Part shown: one piece after another, positions 45,947 through 58,082 of the stretch
Position numbering within the stretch: the stretch's first letter is position 1
Layout of the letters: each line of letters opens with the position of its first letter
Source: Sporobolomyces roseus
Taxonomy: Eukaryota > Basidiomycota > Microbotryomycetes > Sporidiobolales > Sporidiobolaceae
NCBI GenBank assembly: GCA_016617785.1
Contig: JADILM010000001.1
Span: forward strand, 2,852,001 to 2,916,000
Length of the DNA: 64,000 nt
Direction of reading: 5' to 3'
The notes under the pieces: model-generated
What the model saw: only the letters and a program-made list of their open reading frames with translations
Databases searched by the model: none
Told to the model about the DNA's origin: nothing
Program-made: the position numbers and the translations under genes

Positions 45947-48900
45947 ATGGCTGACAGAAGGCCAATAGGCTCGACCTACGACCTCTCGACTCCGCTAGTC
46001 TCGTCTCGAACGCTTCAAAGGGCAACTTCTGCAACTGTTGGTTCATCTAGACTTCCACTGAGGCGTGAGTAGTCAGCTGGGCGTAATAGGAGAGAATCAG
46101 CTACTGACTCCTATCTCGTCACACAGGAGATGCTCCATCTGAATCAATGACCGCTCCTCGTCCTTCAACACTCCTTCGCCGTCCTTCAAACAGCGAGATT
46201 GGTCCTTCTGGTTTCAGTAAGTCCACTTTGATCAGCTCAGAGTGTCCTTGAGAGCTGAGCCATCATCGATACAGCTGTTCCTGCTTCCGCTTCTCGATTA
46301 CCCACTCGTCGTCCATCTGTTTCCGAAATTGCTCGTAAGTCCTCTCATTCTATACCTTTTCTTGCGCACGAGTAGCTAACGATGGATTATATGTCAGCTC
46401 CATCTATTGGTCGAAGTACGGTGGGGCTCAAACGGAGGAGTAGTGTCGCTGAATTGCATCAAGGTTCGTTCGTTTGCTCTAAAGTGTTCGCTCCTAGTCA
46501 GCTGATCATTGGTGACCCACCTCGTAGAATCGGAAACATCATCGCTCAAGCGACAGTTAGCGCGTGCTTTGCGAGAAGTCGAAGAACTCAAGCATACTTC
46601 AGAACGACACAAACTCGAAACCAATCTCGCTGCAGAAAAGGCTCAATCTCAGCTCACCGAGTCTGCCGCACGGATAGAGAAGCTTGAACGACATCGAGCA
46701 GTGTTGATGGCGAAGGAGCGGGAAGCGAGTGAACGGGAACAATCGAGAATTGGAGAAATCGATGATGGGAAATCAGCGCTCGAGAGGGAATTGAGAACAG
46801 TCAAGCAACAACTATCGACTCTACAAGAGCAACATATCGATCTCGAGGAAGGGTTCAAGGATCTCGAACACGCTGCGAGGCAGGCTATGAACGAGGCGAA
46901 TGTAGAGAAAGAAGCGAGTACTGCTTTGAGGGGAGAGTTAGAAACGACGAGGCGTGAGGTGGACGAGAAGACACAAGAAGCGTTGAATGAGAAGAGGAAG
47001 AGGTTGGCGATCGAGGCAGAACTCGAGCAGGAAAAGCTGAAAGGAAGGGAATCTGCCGGGTCGGAATTGATTCGAGAAGAACTACATCGTAAGTCTCCCG
47101 TTCGACCCTTTCCTTGACTGATCGAATGCTCACAGTATCACTCTTCCTCCCGAGTGCAGGTCAAGTATCGCATCTCAAGGCATTGGAAAAGGACAACAAC
47201 AAGTTGAAACGAAAACTCGAAACTTACGAGAGACAATACGCCAATGTTGAAGTGCTCAAGGAGGCGAATCGATCTCTCGAGAACAAAGTGAAGGGACTTG
47301 ATGAGCTACGGCAGAAACTTGCTGCGCAAGCATTAGAGATGGATTCGCTGAAAAGGGAGAAGAACGAGTGGTACGTCTCCGTCCCTCTGGTTCATTGTCA
47401 TCGTGCTAAGTCTGTCCTGATCTCACCTTATTCCCAACGCGTCAGGTCCGCATTCGTCAAGCCCGAAGATATCGATTCATTCTCGTCTCCTCGCAAGATC
47501 ACCAAGAACCTCGCCGCAACCCGAATCGAGAACGCTTCGCTGCGAGATCGACTCAACACTCATGATCTCGAAGTAAGAAGGAGGGACCACATGATTGGAC
47601 AATTAGAAGAGCGAGCGCGGGAGTTGGAAATCAAGCTGGACGAGACGAGGAAGAATCTGAAGGGCCAAGAAGAGAAGGGAAGAGTCGATTGTCAACAAGT
47701 TGGACTGTTGAAGCAGGAAGTTGCCATGTTGAAGCGACATCTCGTGAGTTCCTCCTCGCTGTCACTGTGTTCTGCTCGAGAAATATTTTCTGACGGGAAA
47801 TGATGCAACAGGAAAGCTACACTACGGAAGAATCACTCAATCCCGCTGGCAACTACGACTCACAGAAGACTTCTCGAATTGCCGAGCTGGAAACACTGCT
47901 CGAAGCGCATCAAAAGGAGATCTCGAACTTGTCGGAACAGGTTTCTCACTGGAGAGGATTGGTAGAACGGTACGGGGGAAACACGACTGAGACTATAAAT
48001 CTGGAGGAGAGGGAGAGAGGAGGAGCTGGACGATCGGAAGTGGACGAGAAAGTGAGTAAGAGTCTGGAAGAGCAATTGAGGTTGAACGAGGAGCTTCGAC
48101 AAGGTGAGTTCACTGCCTCGCTTCTCGTCTTTGAACGTCCCTGAACATATTCATCGATCGCAGAACTCGACGAAGCGAGAAACGAGTTGACGTTGATGGA
48201 GCAGGAGATTGATTCTCTCGCCAGTCAAGTCGAACAACTCGAAGAAAACCAAGGGATTCGAGGAGCTTACAACCCAGAGACGACCAAAGTCCTCGAGTTC
48301 CGAGACAGTCCAGATCGAGTCGAACACGCTATCCGAACGGGGACTTTGGATCGATTGCGAAGTGAGAACGAAGCGTTGTTGAGAAGGATTGGGAATCTCG
48401 AAACTAGTGGAGTGAGATCTTCGTCAACAAGTGATCAAGATCTAGTACCGAAGGAATCCCTGGCGACTTTACAAGCCGAGATCGAGCGATTGAAGACTGC
48501 CGTTTCTCAAAAAGACAAAATGCTACAACGAATCAGTCAGGTGAGCGATTCACTCATTTGATTGAACCTCGCCTCATCGGATTGACGGTACTACTTCGGG
48601 ATCGCTCACAGGCGGTGAAAGAGAAGACAGAAGCCATGCGAATCGCAATCTCGAAACTCCTAGGCTATCAACTTTCTTTCCTCGATTCAGGTCGAATTCG
48701 AGTCACCTCAGTTCACGCTCCATCGAAAGATCGATCCCTTGCATTCGACCCTTGGCCGGAGGGACCTATGCCGTTCAAGTTGGTCAGCGCACCGGATGAG
48801 AGCGTCATGAAGAATGATCAGGTTCGATCGAGTATTGCGTTCTGGTTGGATGAGAGGAAATCTTTGTCGGGATTCATGGCTAGTCTTACGAGTACGTCTT

Positions 48901-49023
48901 ATCTTTCGCATTCTGATCAACACGACTAGTGTGATTGAGAAGCTGATGCTTTATTGGCGTTGTGCAGTGACGCTTTACGAGGAATCGACAAAAGGATCTT
49001 CGGGAGGAGTCGTCTACGGTTAG
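45947..49023 (+). CDS. MAD1: Spindle assembly checkpoint protein Mad1
   Basis: Mad1 is a coiled-coil protein at kinetochores and nuclear pores that recruits and activates Mad2. It starts MADRRPIGSTYDLSTPLVSS. Several small exons encode a basic Ser/Pro/Arg-rich N-terminus (TLLRRPSNSEIG, RLPTRRPSVSEIAP), then about 600 residues of coiled coil (SSLKRQLARALREVEELKHT). The C-terminal part contains LRSENEALLRRIGNLE and the domain KEKTEAMRIAISKLLGYQLS, then MPFKLVSAPDESVMKNDQVR, the globular C-terminal fold that binds Bub1. It ends STKGSSGGVVYG. About ten introns. A Mad2-binding segment was not clearly identified. The ATG at 45947 is the first in frame with the MADRR exon. Roughly 800 residues, as in other fungi. 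Confidence 0.85.
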
Positions 49024-49485
49024 GCGGAGTATTGTGTTGTTCGTCTCTCTGACTCTGAAAGAAAGTGCAGTGGATTGCTCATGGACAGACCGGTCTGAGC
49101 ACTTGTGAGCGAAGAATCCGACATTTTCAATGATGAAAATGTTTGTAGAGAGTCGTCGAGAAGGCGCTCGGGCGGTTGGAATTTCATTCAGACAAATCTC
49201 ACTCGTCAACATTGCTGCTCGATGTTCGCCGCTCACGCTCACAAGACTTGCAAGGTCGACGATTCTCAAAAGCGGCTCTCGCGAGCGAAATCAAGAACAC
49301 CTCTGCGAATTCTGATTCTCATAACGCGCATCGACGATCCATTCTAATAGGTAGCTCAGGGGCTTCCTCGAACGTTCTACAGGTAAAATTTGCAAGACTT
49401 GCGATGAAACGATTTTGCGAATCAGCGATTGGGTTTCGAAACCTCAACTTTCTTTGTTTCAACACTTCCACCACTCTACTCGACC
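49024..49485. other. Intergenic between MAD1 and the complex I gene
   Basis: About 460 bases, 3' flank of MAD1 and upstream region of the 24 kDa subunit gene. Open frames on both strands lack coding character. No repeat seen. Confidence 0.45.
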
Positions 49486-50647
49486 ATGTTCTCCCGATTA
49501 GTAGCCAGACAAGCCAGAACCTTCACGACCTCTGCTCGTGCGAGTTCCGATGCTCTCATGGTGGTAAGTGTTCCCTCCTTCCTTCCTTCAGTTTGCCTCA
49601 TCTCTCCTACGAAATTGAAGCTATACTGATCAGCTCTCCTCACATGATGTATAGCACCGCAACTCATCTCACAACAACCCTTCTATCCCCTTTGCCTTGA
49701 ACGCCGAGAATCAAAAGATCGCTAAATCCATCATCGCTAAATACCCTCCTCAATACAAGAAAGCGGCAGTTATTCCTCTACTCGAAGTCGCACAGAAACA
49801 GAACAAGAACTGGACGTCTATCAGTGTTATGAACCATGTTGCAGAGATTTTGGAGATGCCTCCAATGAGGGTTTATGAAGTCGCAAGTTTCTACACCATG
49901 TACGCTCTCTTCCCTGCTCTACCTCTCTACTTCACTATGAGCTGACTTTCTCTCGCGAGTACAGGTTCAACCGGTTCGCTTCTTCTCTTTATTCGACTTT
50001 GATTCCGCTTCTAACTCGTTTCTCTCCGTTCGTCTCTGCAGCGAACCAGTAGGAGATCACTTCATTCAAATCTGTACCACTACACCTTGCATGTTGGGAG
50101 GATGCGGTTCAGACTCGATTGTCGAGGCTATCACTTCTGAACTTGGAGTTGGATTGGGAGAGACTACTCCGGATAAGAAATTCACTTTACTCGAGGTAGG
50201 TGAACGTCTCTCTCGATCTAGATCGCGTGTGACTCAGGCTGATCTAGTAGAACCTTCCCGCTACAGGTCGAATGTCTCGGAGCTTGCTCAAACGCACCAA
50301 TGGTTCAAATCAACGATAAATTCTACGTACGTTCTCTCCCCTTCCTTCCTCTACTCTCTCAATCGCGCTAATCCATACGTCCGGAGGTGTATAGGAAGAT
50401 TTGACTCCCGAAACGATGAGGTCGATCCTGAAAGACTTGTCGGCTGGAAAAGAACCCAAGACTGGACCGTATTCAGAAAGGAAAGGTTCCGAACCCAACG
50501 GACCTTTGACCGCTTTGACTGGAGAGGTACGGCCTCACTCTCCCTGTCTCTCTCGTTGGCGTATTAGATGAAATGACTTACTGATCGTGGCTCGGGATGA
50601 TTTAGCCTCCTGCACCAAAAGACATCTTCCTTGCTGAATGGAGATAA
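49486..50647 (+). CDS. nuo-24: NADH:ubiquinone oxidoreductase 24 kDa subunit (NDUFV2)
   Basis: Peripheral-arm subunit of mitochondrial complex I carrying the N1a [2Fe-2S] cluster. It begins with a mitochondrial presequence ([20 protein letters not shown]). The family core follows: [60 protein letters not shown], cluster cysteines in [10 protein letters not shown], then VECLGAC in a later exon. It ends [11 protein letters not shown]. At least six introns. FYTM|FNR|EPV is assembled through a 9-base microexon (49965-49973, GTTCAACCG) flanked by introns 49900-49964 and 49974-50041. The C-terminal exon with PPAPKD is joined at 50604. About 250 residues, as expected for the family. Confidence 0.93.
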
Positions 50648-51164
50648 AGGAAGGGATCGTGTCAAGACGATGGAGAGTAGATACAAGGGTGGGTAGATAG
50701 TTTAATGAGGAGATCGCTCGTTGAAGAGAACGAGAAACTGTTTTTGTGTCATGTTCAATATTCTGTTTCAAGCCCGAGTTCCTGCCTCAGTTTCTCCTCA
50801 CGATATCAAGAGTCGCGCGATCATACTCCTGCATTGTGCTGAGTTGAGGAGTCGATAGCCTCTCTCTACTGTCTTCTACCTCGCATCCCACAGCTCGAAC
50901 GCAGAATCGAAAGAAGAGCGATAAAACGTACAACTACAAACACTACTCCTACAAAAGAACGAATATGAAAGTCTACACGAAAAGCCAAAGTGCGCGGTCT
51001 AGAAAAGCGAGAGGAACGAGAGTAGAAGCGAAAGGAAGAGAGGAGGAAGAGGGAGAACCAGTAGAAAGCGTAGAAAAATAGTGAACCTGAGTCGATGATA
51101 AAACCCTCTAGTCCCTGCTTTCCCCTCGACCCCTCTCGATCATCATACAGATGACAACTCCCGA
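50648..51164. other. Convergent intergenic region
   Basis: About 517 bases between the 3' ends of the complex I gene and NSA2. No gene-like open frame, no repeat and no structured RNA recognised. Confidence 0.5.
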
Positions 51165-52350
51165 TTAGACAAGGAGTACAGAGTTGATGCAACCGTCCAA
51201 TTCCTATCGAAATCGCAAAAAAACCGATCATCAGTCCTCCATTCCTCTCTGTTGTCCTCAAAGCTGACAGAGAGATGAGGACGTACAGGGTTGTTTGTAA
51301 TCTGAGCGTATTTACCCCAAACGACTTTACCACCAGTCGTGACCAAACCCAATTCTGAAACGTTTACTTCAATCACTGTTCCTTTCGTCATGACCCCTAA
51401 TTGTGTGTACTGCATGTCAAACCACAACTCATTAGTTCCGCTTCAGAGAGGAAGATGAGAGGAAGATGAGAGGAGGAGGAGACGTACCATGGGGGATTGA
51501 GGGTTCTTTTTCACTCCGATGATGGGGAGTTGGAAAGTCGCTTTCAATTCAGCTAGAAACGAGCGAATCGAGAGGTTGGGTCAGTGGGGTGGAATGTCGG
51601 AGAGGAAAGGAGAGAAGACATACGGTGAGTGACGTTTGCTTTCTTGTATCGAAGTGCGGTAGGTCGAATGAAACGTTCGAGTTTAGGAGGTTTACGGGTG
51701 AAGTCCTGCGACGAGATATCTCTATTAGTGCCAGTTTCGATAGCAACGAATAGAACTTGGCAGGAGACATACCTCTCCAACGAAAGTAGCTTTAGTAACC
51801 ATTCGTTTCCAACCCTTTCTCTTAGTCTTTCCCGTCTTGATAACCTTGAACATTTCGTCCTCCGCGATACCCCTAACTTTGGGTAACGGTACCGCAAATT
51901 TACCAGCCTTTTCTTTCCTCTTCTGTTTCACTGCCGAACTCAACGCTTTCGCATCGTTCTGCCCTTCACGATCCAACAAATAAGTAGGTAAAGCTCCTTC
52001 TGGTAACGCAGCGGAATCCTTCGATTTGACATCTCGCTCTTCATGGGCTTTGATCGTCTTCTTCATAGCGACCTTCTCGGCGTATCGTCGTGCATGGAGA
52101 AGTTTTGCTTTGTGTCCATGGAGAGTTTGGGCTTCGGCAGAGGCTTTGTGAGCTAATCGTGCAGTCTTTTTACGAGTTCGTTCCTCGTGATCTAACCTTC
52201 GACCATTACGCTATACAGGATGGGAATGAAGAGGTGTGGTTAGTGGATGTATGTGAAATAGGATGAGAAAAGTTGGGAGATGGAGAAAGAAGGGAGAAGT
52301 GGAATGAGGCTTACCCTGATTGATTCTTCGATGTACTCGTTTTGTGGCAT
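51165..52350 (-). CDS. NSA2: Ribosome biogenesis protein Nsa2
   Basis: Nucleolar factor of late pre-60S particles, needed for 27S rRNA processing. The start [11 protein letters not shown] matches the invariant family start and joins across an intron to [20 protein letters not shown], then [39 protein letters not shown] basic segments, [73 protein letters not shown] and a final exon [12 protein letters not shown] at the TAA. Around 260 residues, the normal length. Five introns. The last exon (12 codons) is separated by about 75 bases. Gly/Asn in the usual PENDGC appears here as PELDGC. Confidence 0.95.
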
Positions 52351-52511
52351 ATCTGTATACTCGTCTGTAAAGTGTGGTTTGGCGTATAAAAGTGAGGAGA
52401 AGGAGAGAGAGAGAAGTAGCCACTCTTCAGAGAATTTTCGACTTTCTTCCAACCTTAAATCTCTCCACTCCATTCACTACACGAGAACTCAGATAGATCA
52501 TCTAAGCAATA

Positions 52512-52874
52512 ATGCATATCGCTAAAGTAAGCCCCTCTCTCCCTCGCTGATCAGAGACATTCAACTCACCCTAATTCTCTCGCTTTAGTTGAAAGTGAAA
52601 CCCCGCAAGACTCCCTACGTACAACCCTGTGCACTCGAGTTGACCACGATGCTAGGATGTTGGGCATCATCAGGCGACGTCACCTCGAACAAGGAATGTA
52701 GGGAAGCAGCAATGAGATTATCTGAATGTATGACCAAACCCGTACGCTCTCCTCTCTCTATCTTTCTCTACTCTGCATAGGGAACGTAGGACTGATCGAA
52801 ATTGAGAGGAGTATTAGCAAGCGAAAGGGAAACCCAGGGTCTCAAGTATCAATTATCACTTATCTCGATTATAG
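52512..52874 (+). CDS. MRP10: Mitochondrial small ribosomal subunit protein mS37 (Mrp10)
   Basis: Mitoribosomal twin CX9C protein imported through the Mia40 route. Three exons: MHIAK; then LKVKPRKTPYVQPCALELTT continuing MLGCWASSGD; then, after the intron that starts GTACGC and ends ATTAG near 52817, QAKGKPRVSSINYHLSRL. Both CX9C pairs are visible, CALELTTMLGC and CREAAMRLSEC. The C-terminal SSINYHLSRL is typical of fungal Mrp10. About 83 residues, as expected. The gene is divergent from NSA2 with about 160 bases between. Confidence 0.92.
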
Positions 52875-53039
52875 AACATTCCCTCGCACTCTCTTCCCCT
52901 AGTCTCAAGCAGTACCCACTACCTTCCTTTCTTTTATCCTTGTTGTACTCTCGCATACTCTCTGCAACTCACGCCTCGCAACTTCACTTGTCCACTCAGG
53001 TATTCGCAGAGAGAAGTCGTCGAATTTTATCTTTCGATT

Positions 53040-56000
53040 CACTCATATCAGTTCCTCCAACACCCTCACGATCTCTACGACTTTCGTCCAATCCCACCCA
53101 TCCTTCTCCTCCTCTTGAACCCTCGAGTTCCCGTCTCTGAGCTTGTCCAATTCAGATCGGTAGGCTTCACTACGTCTCCTCCATTCCCCTGCTTCACCCG
53201 GTGAAATCTCTTCGTTCAACGAGAGATGGACGCATAGGGATTGTAGCTGCGTCAGGATCGAGAGGACTTGAGAACGGAGCGAGAGTGAACGATAGACTGC
53301 TCGACCGTGCACTCGACGGGTCAGCTCCGACAGCGAGTCTAGACGAGGAGGAAATGAGCTCACGCTGCAGGGATTTCTCAAATAAAGGTAAACACTCCTT
53401 GATCGTCGAGTCTACATACCCGGCGTTCCTCCAATTCGTCAGCCCTTGCTACTCGTTTGAGAAAGAGAGAGAGAACCCAATTTTTTCGAAACTCACCTTG
53501 GAAATCCGATTCCACGATCCTCAATTTCCCAAAGAGTTCCCAATACCTTCCTTCCACTTCTCTATCATCATTCATCCCATCTCCTACTCTCTCTCCCCCT
53601 CTTCTCCCCATTGAATCCTCATTCTCATCCTCCATCCCGTTGCCCTCCCTCTTGTCACCAGCTTGAGCCGAACTCGACCTCAACAGAACCAGATTCATGA
53701 TACTGTCTAATTCTTTCAATCCTTTACGAGCCTCTTCTGATGAAGTACAGGAATTCATGGAGAGTCTCGAGAGGGTCAGGGAAAGCTTCGAAGTGAGTGA
53801 GAGAGGGGAAAGGGAGGAATCCAACAGCGAGGAAGAGAGCGATGAGGCAGGCTAGAATCGGATAGATGAAGAGGTTGGGTTAGCGCGATCGGGAAGGAAG
53901 GAGGGAAGGAAGAGAAGAAAGGAACTAACGGATTCATGAGATTTTCGAGAATTGAGAGGATTCCGAGTCGGTAGGAGACTTCGGATAGCTTTTGATCCTT
54001 CTTGATCTCCTCTGTAAACAGCAACAAACCCAAAATCGATCAGTAAGCGCTCCTTCCCAATCGTCGTTCGTTCCTCCCTTCCTTAGAAAGCTCAAAACCA
54101 GCCGTTCCTCTTTTCCTCACTCATGTAGAGGAGGGTAAAACTCACTTCTTCTCTAATTCCCTTCTCAAACATTCCCACAAACACTCTTTCCACCTCTTCC
54201 AACCTCCTTGTCCTTCCCTTCCCTCCCTCCCTCCCTCGACTGAACTAGTTCTCGTGCTCCCAAACAATCGATCTCTTTTCTCTCTAGTCCCTACCGCATT
54301 CAATAACATTTTCAGAGCTTCTTGCGAATCGTTTCGGTCTGAGAGCGCTCGAGCTCGGGACAGGAGGATTCGGAGTGGTAGATGATCTGGAGAGTGAGAG
54401 GAAGAGGAGAGGGTTAAATCTTGATGCACTCTCGTTAATGGTTCAATATCTATCCCAAACTCCAACAACATCGTCAGTCTCACACTCGCTAAGGAAAGTA
54501 AGAGAGTTTTGTGAGAGGCAGTGCTTACGAAGTTCTTCCCATAACCTACTTTTCACGAATTCTGAACTCGTTCTGAACTCTTGCGAATCGATTCGTACCT
54601 TCGGACCTCCCCTCGAGCTTGTCGAAGTGTTGGAGTTTGCCCCTGGAGGAGGTTTGGAGGAGGAGGGGAAAGGGGATGTAGTGGACAGGGTTTGGGCGAT
54701 ATAGAGTCGGAGGAAATGAGATGAGATCTAAATCGTTCTCCCATATAAACTCGGATCATCAACTGAAGCAGCGGAGAAGAGAGGAGATGAGACGTACGAC
54801 TGAGGGATTCGAGGAGTCGCTGTGATCGAGGGAGGATTGGATCTCGTATAAGATATCATGAGGGTTTGATTTACTCGTTTCTTCGATCATCTTACTCTTC
54901 CCTTTCCCACCTCCTCCTCCTCCTCCTGATCCTGACGTCTCATGTTGGTTCGTATTCGCCGTATCATTCAAGAACTTTGTTTGATATTCTTTCGGAATCC
55001 TCTTCAACAGACTACTCACACTCACAGCTCGTCAGTCAAAAGCGAGGAATAAGGAACCAAGGGAGATTCGAGACTCGCGACCAACACCCATCTAGAGCTT
55101 TACGATCTCCGAGTGAGCGGGAGATCTTGAAGCATTCTTGAAGGGAGAGGAGGAGAAGTGAGTAGTTCTTTTGGTGGAAGTGAGAGAGCGAGGTCGAGAG
55201 GAGTAGTTGAGGATTCGAAAGAGGCGGTCGTTGAGGACTAAACATTGGAAGTCGATTGTCAGTGAGCGAGACGCGAGAGGACTCAGGGATTGGGAACGAA
55301 GACTTGCGCCGATGAAATGGTCGTTTTCATTCTGAGCCGTTCGGAAACACAAAGAGGACAATGTCAGTCGTATTGGATTCCTTAGTGTGACTTTGAAGGA
55401 CTCACCTATTCCCGCTCGTCTTGCCTCGTCTATCTCCATTAAACCACCTCTCTCCCTCTACGCACCATTCCGCCATCTCCTCAAACCCCATCTTATCAAT
55501 CCTCAACGCAGATTTTCTCAAAAATATACCAAGTGGTGAAGTTCTAAAGATTGGGGCTTGAGAAATCGTTGAAGGCTGAACACAGCGAGAAGGAAAGAGG
55601 GAATCAGTTGTGAGGGTCGATACGAGGAGAGGAGAGGAGGAAGAGAGGTACTTCGTCTTCTTCGACGGAGGAACATAGAGGTCGTAGATCTAGCGAGGCG
55701 GCAAAAGGGCGAGTCAGTACGAAGGGAAGAGGGAGGGGGAGAGAGCGAGGTTTGGGAGGAGAAAACTTGCCATGGTGAATCCAATCTGAAATGGCATCTG
55801 ATCCTCCCGCCAATAGCTCTCTACACTGTATCGGATACTTCGAGATCAACTTGACAGTTCCCCGATACTCAATGAAGGGAGGGTTTGGAATTTACTTGTC
55901 GTTCAACCTGACCCAAAACATCCAATAATTTCTCTTCCAATCCTGCCTCGTGACTCATCATTCGCTTCTTACATTCCTTCCAATCTTTTGGTTGATCTTG

Positions 56001-56138
56001 TGGTTTCGAATAGATGAGTTTGAGGGATTGAGAGAGGAGGAAAGAGAGGTGGGGTTGAGGTTGCTCTGAAGGGAGAGTCACGATCAAGGGGAGGATGACC
56101 AGAAGTGGTAGAGTCGATGGATGTAGCCCTGAAGCCAT
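53040..56138 (-). CDS. APC5: Probable anaphase-promoting complex subunit 5 (Apc5)
   Basis: Large gene of many small exons. The N-terminus MASGLHPSTLPLLVILPLIV with LSFLLSQSLKLIYS resembles the Apc5 opening. A later segment, LLLSTSLSHFHQKNYSLLLL then SLQECFKISRSLGDRKALDG and CWSRVSNLP (55080-55240), fits the Apc5 TPR-like repeat with its Leu/Ala/His pattern. Next comes HDILYEIQSSLDHSD after SLLKRIPKEYQTKFLND. The 3' part has ALSDRNDSQEALKMLLNAV, a hydrophobic ACLIALFLAVGFLPFPS stretch, YWELFGKLRIVESDF, and ends VVEIVRVLEELI. Length (about 850 residues) and helical character fit. If correct, it is a scaffold subunit of the cell-cycle E3 ligase. The assignment is by remembered pattern, and exon joins near 55500-55900 are tentative. 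Confidence 0.5.
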
Positions 56139-56255
56139 CTAGAGCGAGATTAGAGAAGCAAGAAGTGAGCGGTAGGATGCAGTCAAATTGATCGCCGAAT
56201 TTCCTGAGAGGGTTGCACTGCTACGCTTCACTTTCAATATACTCTAAGAACCAAG

Positions 56256-57172
56256 ATGCTGTCGACACTAGTGAGATCAAGAGCGACTAGACCACTATCT
56301 ACAACTCGATTAATCCATTCCACTCTGAATCGAACAATTCCCTCCTCATCATCTCTCCCTTCTCTCCTCTCCCTTCGCACCCTCTCCACTCCCTCGCAAG
56401 CCCCCTTACTATCCTCTCTAACACCTCGGCTAATCCTCCAACCTTTCTCCTCTCCATTTCAACCCCGTTTCTCTTCTTCATCTTCCTCATCTTCACTCCC
56501 TCCACCGCCCCCTCATTCATCCCCCTCTTTATCCCTAACTCAACGTCTCAAACTCCTCTTCAAAACACACGGTTGGACTGCGTTGACCCTCTACCTCGTC
56601 CTCTCGTTCATTGATTTCTCCCTCACTTTCCTTCTCGTCTATTCGATCGGTGCAGAACGAGTAAGAGAATTCGAAGATTACATTCTCGAATCTTTGGGTT
56701 GGAGGAGACATCATGGTGAAGGAGAGAAAGGTGTGTTGAGAAGGAAAGTTGAAGAGTGGAAGGAGAATCATAGACATCCAGAGAAATTGAATCCGGTTAA
56801 CGAAATCAAGGAGGAGAAAGAAGGGAAACCTGTTGAATTGGGAATGAGTGAGAAAGAGTTGGGGGTGATGAAGAAGGGAAAGAAACCTGAAGGTTATTCA
56901 GCGTATGCTACGACCGCCGTACTGGCTTATGCGATTCATAAAACCGCTTTGTTACCCGTCAGAGTTGGATTGACGGTTTGGGTCACTCCGAAAGTAGTCA
57001 GATTACTGAGGGGATGGGGGTGAGCTAATCTCTCTGTTCTACTATCGATTGAGCGCAACCTGAGGACTGATTCGATTTCGAAATTGGTCGGATTGGTAGA
57101 TGGAATGTTGGTCAAGTTCCCGTTACCGCAGCTACTGCAGCTACAGCTGCTAGTCAAGTGACGAAACCATGA
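56256..57172 (+). CDS. Mitochondrial membrane protein, DUF1279 (FAM210/Nat2 family)
   Basis: N-terminal mitochondrial presequence rich in Ser, Arg and Leu (MLSTLVRSRATRPLSTTRLI) and a low-complexity Ser/Pro stretch, then the DUF1279 core: LKLLFKTHGWTALTLYLVLS, FIDFSLTFLLVYSIGAERVR, with EFEDYILESLGW following. After a charged Lys/Glu linker comes the second helix segment, AYATTAVLAYAIHKTALLPV, RVGLTVWVTPKVVRLLRGWG, and an Ala/Thr-rich end after one intron. Two membrane segments are likely. FAM210-type proteins act in mitochondrial translation and inner-membrane homeostasis; the yeast relative is called Nat2, but N-acetyltransferase activity is not supported by sequence. About 280 residues. 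Confidence 0.8.
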
Positions 57173-57366
57173 AAGAGGAGTGCAGAGAGTAGTAAGGAAA
57201 AAGAGGGAGCATACGTTTGCATAGCTCTCATATCAATTTTTAAAGTGTACGAAATCTCTCGAGTAATCACCAATCCAAATCTTCGCATTTCCCCCCTCCC
57301 TCACTTCTCTATTGTGACAAAAAAGACCTAGCGAACCAGCGCTGTCCTGTCTCCTTCGACGAGTAA

Positions 57367-58082
57367 CTATACTCCCGAACTCAATAACACTCTATCGACT
57401 TCTCTCCTGAATTTTTCGTTCCCGATCCCTTTTCCCGCAACCCTCGTATCCAGCTCGACCAACGGATTCCTCACGACAAATTCGTTGAATGGTCCTGTAT
57501 ATATACTTCGAAGTAAAGGTCGGTAGCTGAGTGTTGTTGGCGAGGTCAAGAGAATGAAATGGAATTGAGTCGAAGTCGAGAGGGAGTGAAGCTTGTACGT
57601 CGATGTCGAGAAGGAATGAAATGAATCACTATCCCTACAAACACTCGTACACTCTCTATCAGCTGCAGCTTGAAGGGAAGGTAAGAGGTAGATTTCTTTT
57701 ACCTTGCGGATAATTTCTTGATCATATTCCTCAAAGAGAATACGACACCATAAACCAATTTCGCCTCTTCATCAAACGCTAACCTTCCACTCTTGACTAC
57801 CGGTTCCTCAGCTGGCGGTTGACTGTCTTCGAGTGAATCTGAAATGAGTGGGGTAGGAATTGGTGGGAGGACTCCTGGGAGTGTCGAGGGACCGGGTTCT
57901 TTGCGTGCGTGAGGACCAGAGAGGGTGGAAGTGCTCGGGAGAGGGGAAGGGGAAGGGGAAGTGTAGAAGCAACACTGACAGTGTCGATCGTAGATGTATA
58001 ATCTAAAAGATGAGGAGGGGAAAACAGTCAGTGCGCTTGTCTAAAACTTGTAGTGAGGATCCCCTTACCCGTAGACTACCAT
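57367..58082 (-). CDS. BET5: TRAPP complex subunit Bet5 (TRAPPC1)
   Basis: Longin-like core subunit of TRAPP, the guanine-nucleotide exchange factor for Rab1/Ypt1 in ER-to-Golgi and later traffic. Exon 1 MVVYG joins to LYIYDRHCQCCFYTSPSPSP, the characteristic N-terminal strand. A Pro/Ser-rich insertion follows, then KLVYGVVFSLRNMIKKLS, the conserved longin helix, and after an intron a final exon with LLTSPTTLSYRPLLRSIYTG, FNEFVVRNPLVELD, ending REVDRVLLSSGV. The Pro-rich insertion between strand 1 and the helix is common in fungal Bet5. Start at 58082 by match to the family. About 190 residues. Confidence 0.87.

Noticed and set aside
48886..49269. Reverse 127-codon open frame across the MAD1 3' end
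   Set aside because: It overlaps the last exons of MAD1 on the other strand and looks like an antisense shadow.
45947..56138. MAD1 and a probable APC5 within 10 kb as a cell-cycle gene cluster
   Set aside because: Unrelated housekeeping genes (complex I, NSA2, MRP10) lie between them, and the APC5 call is itself uncertain. Coincidence is the simpler reading.
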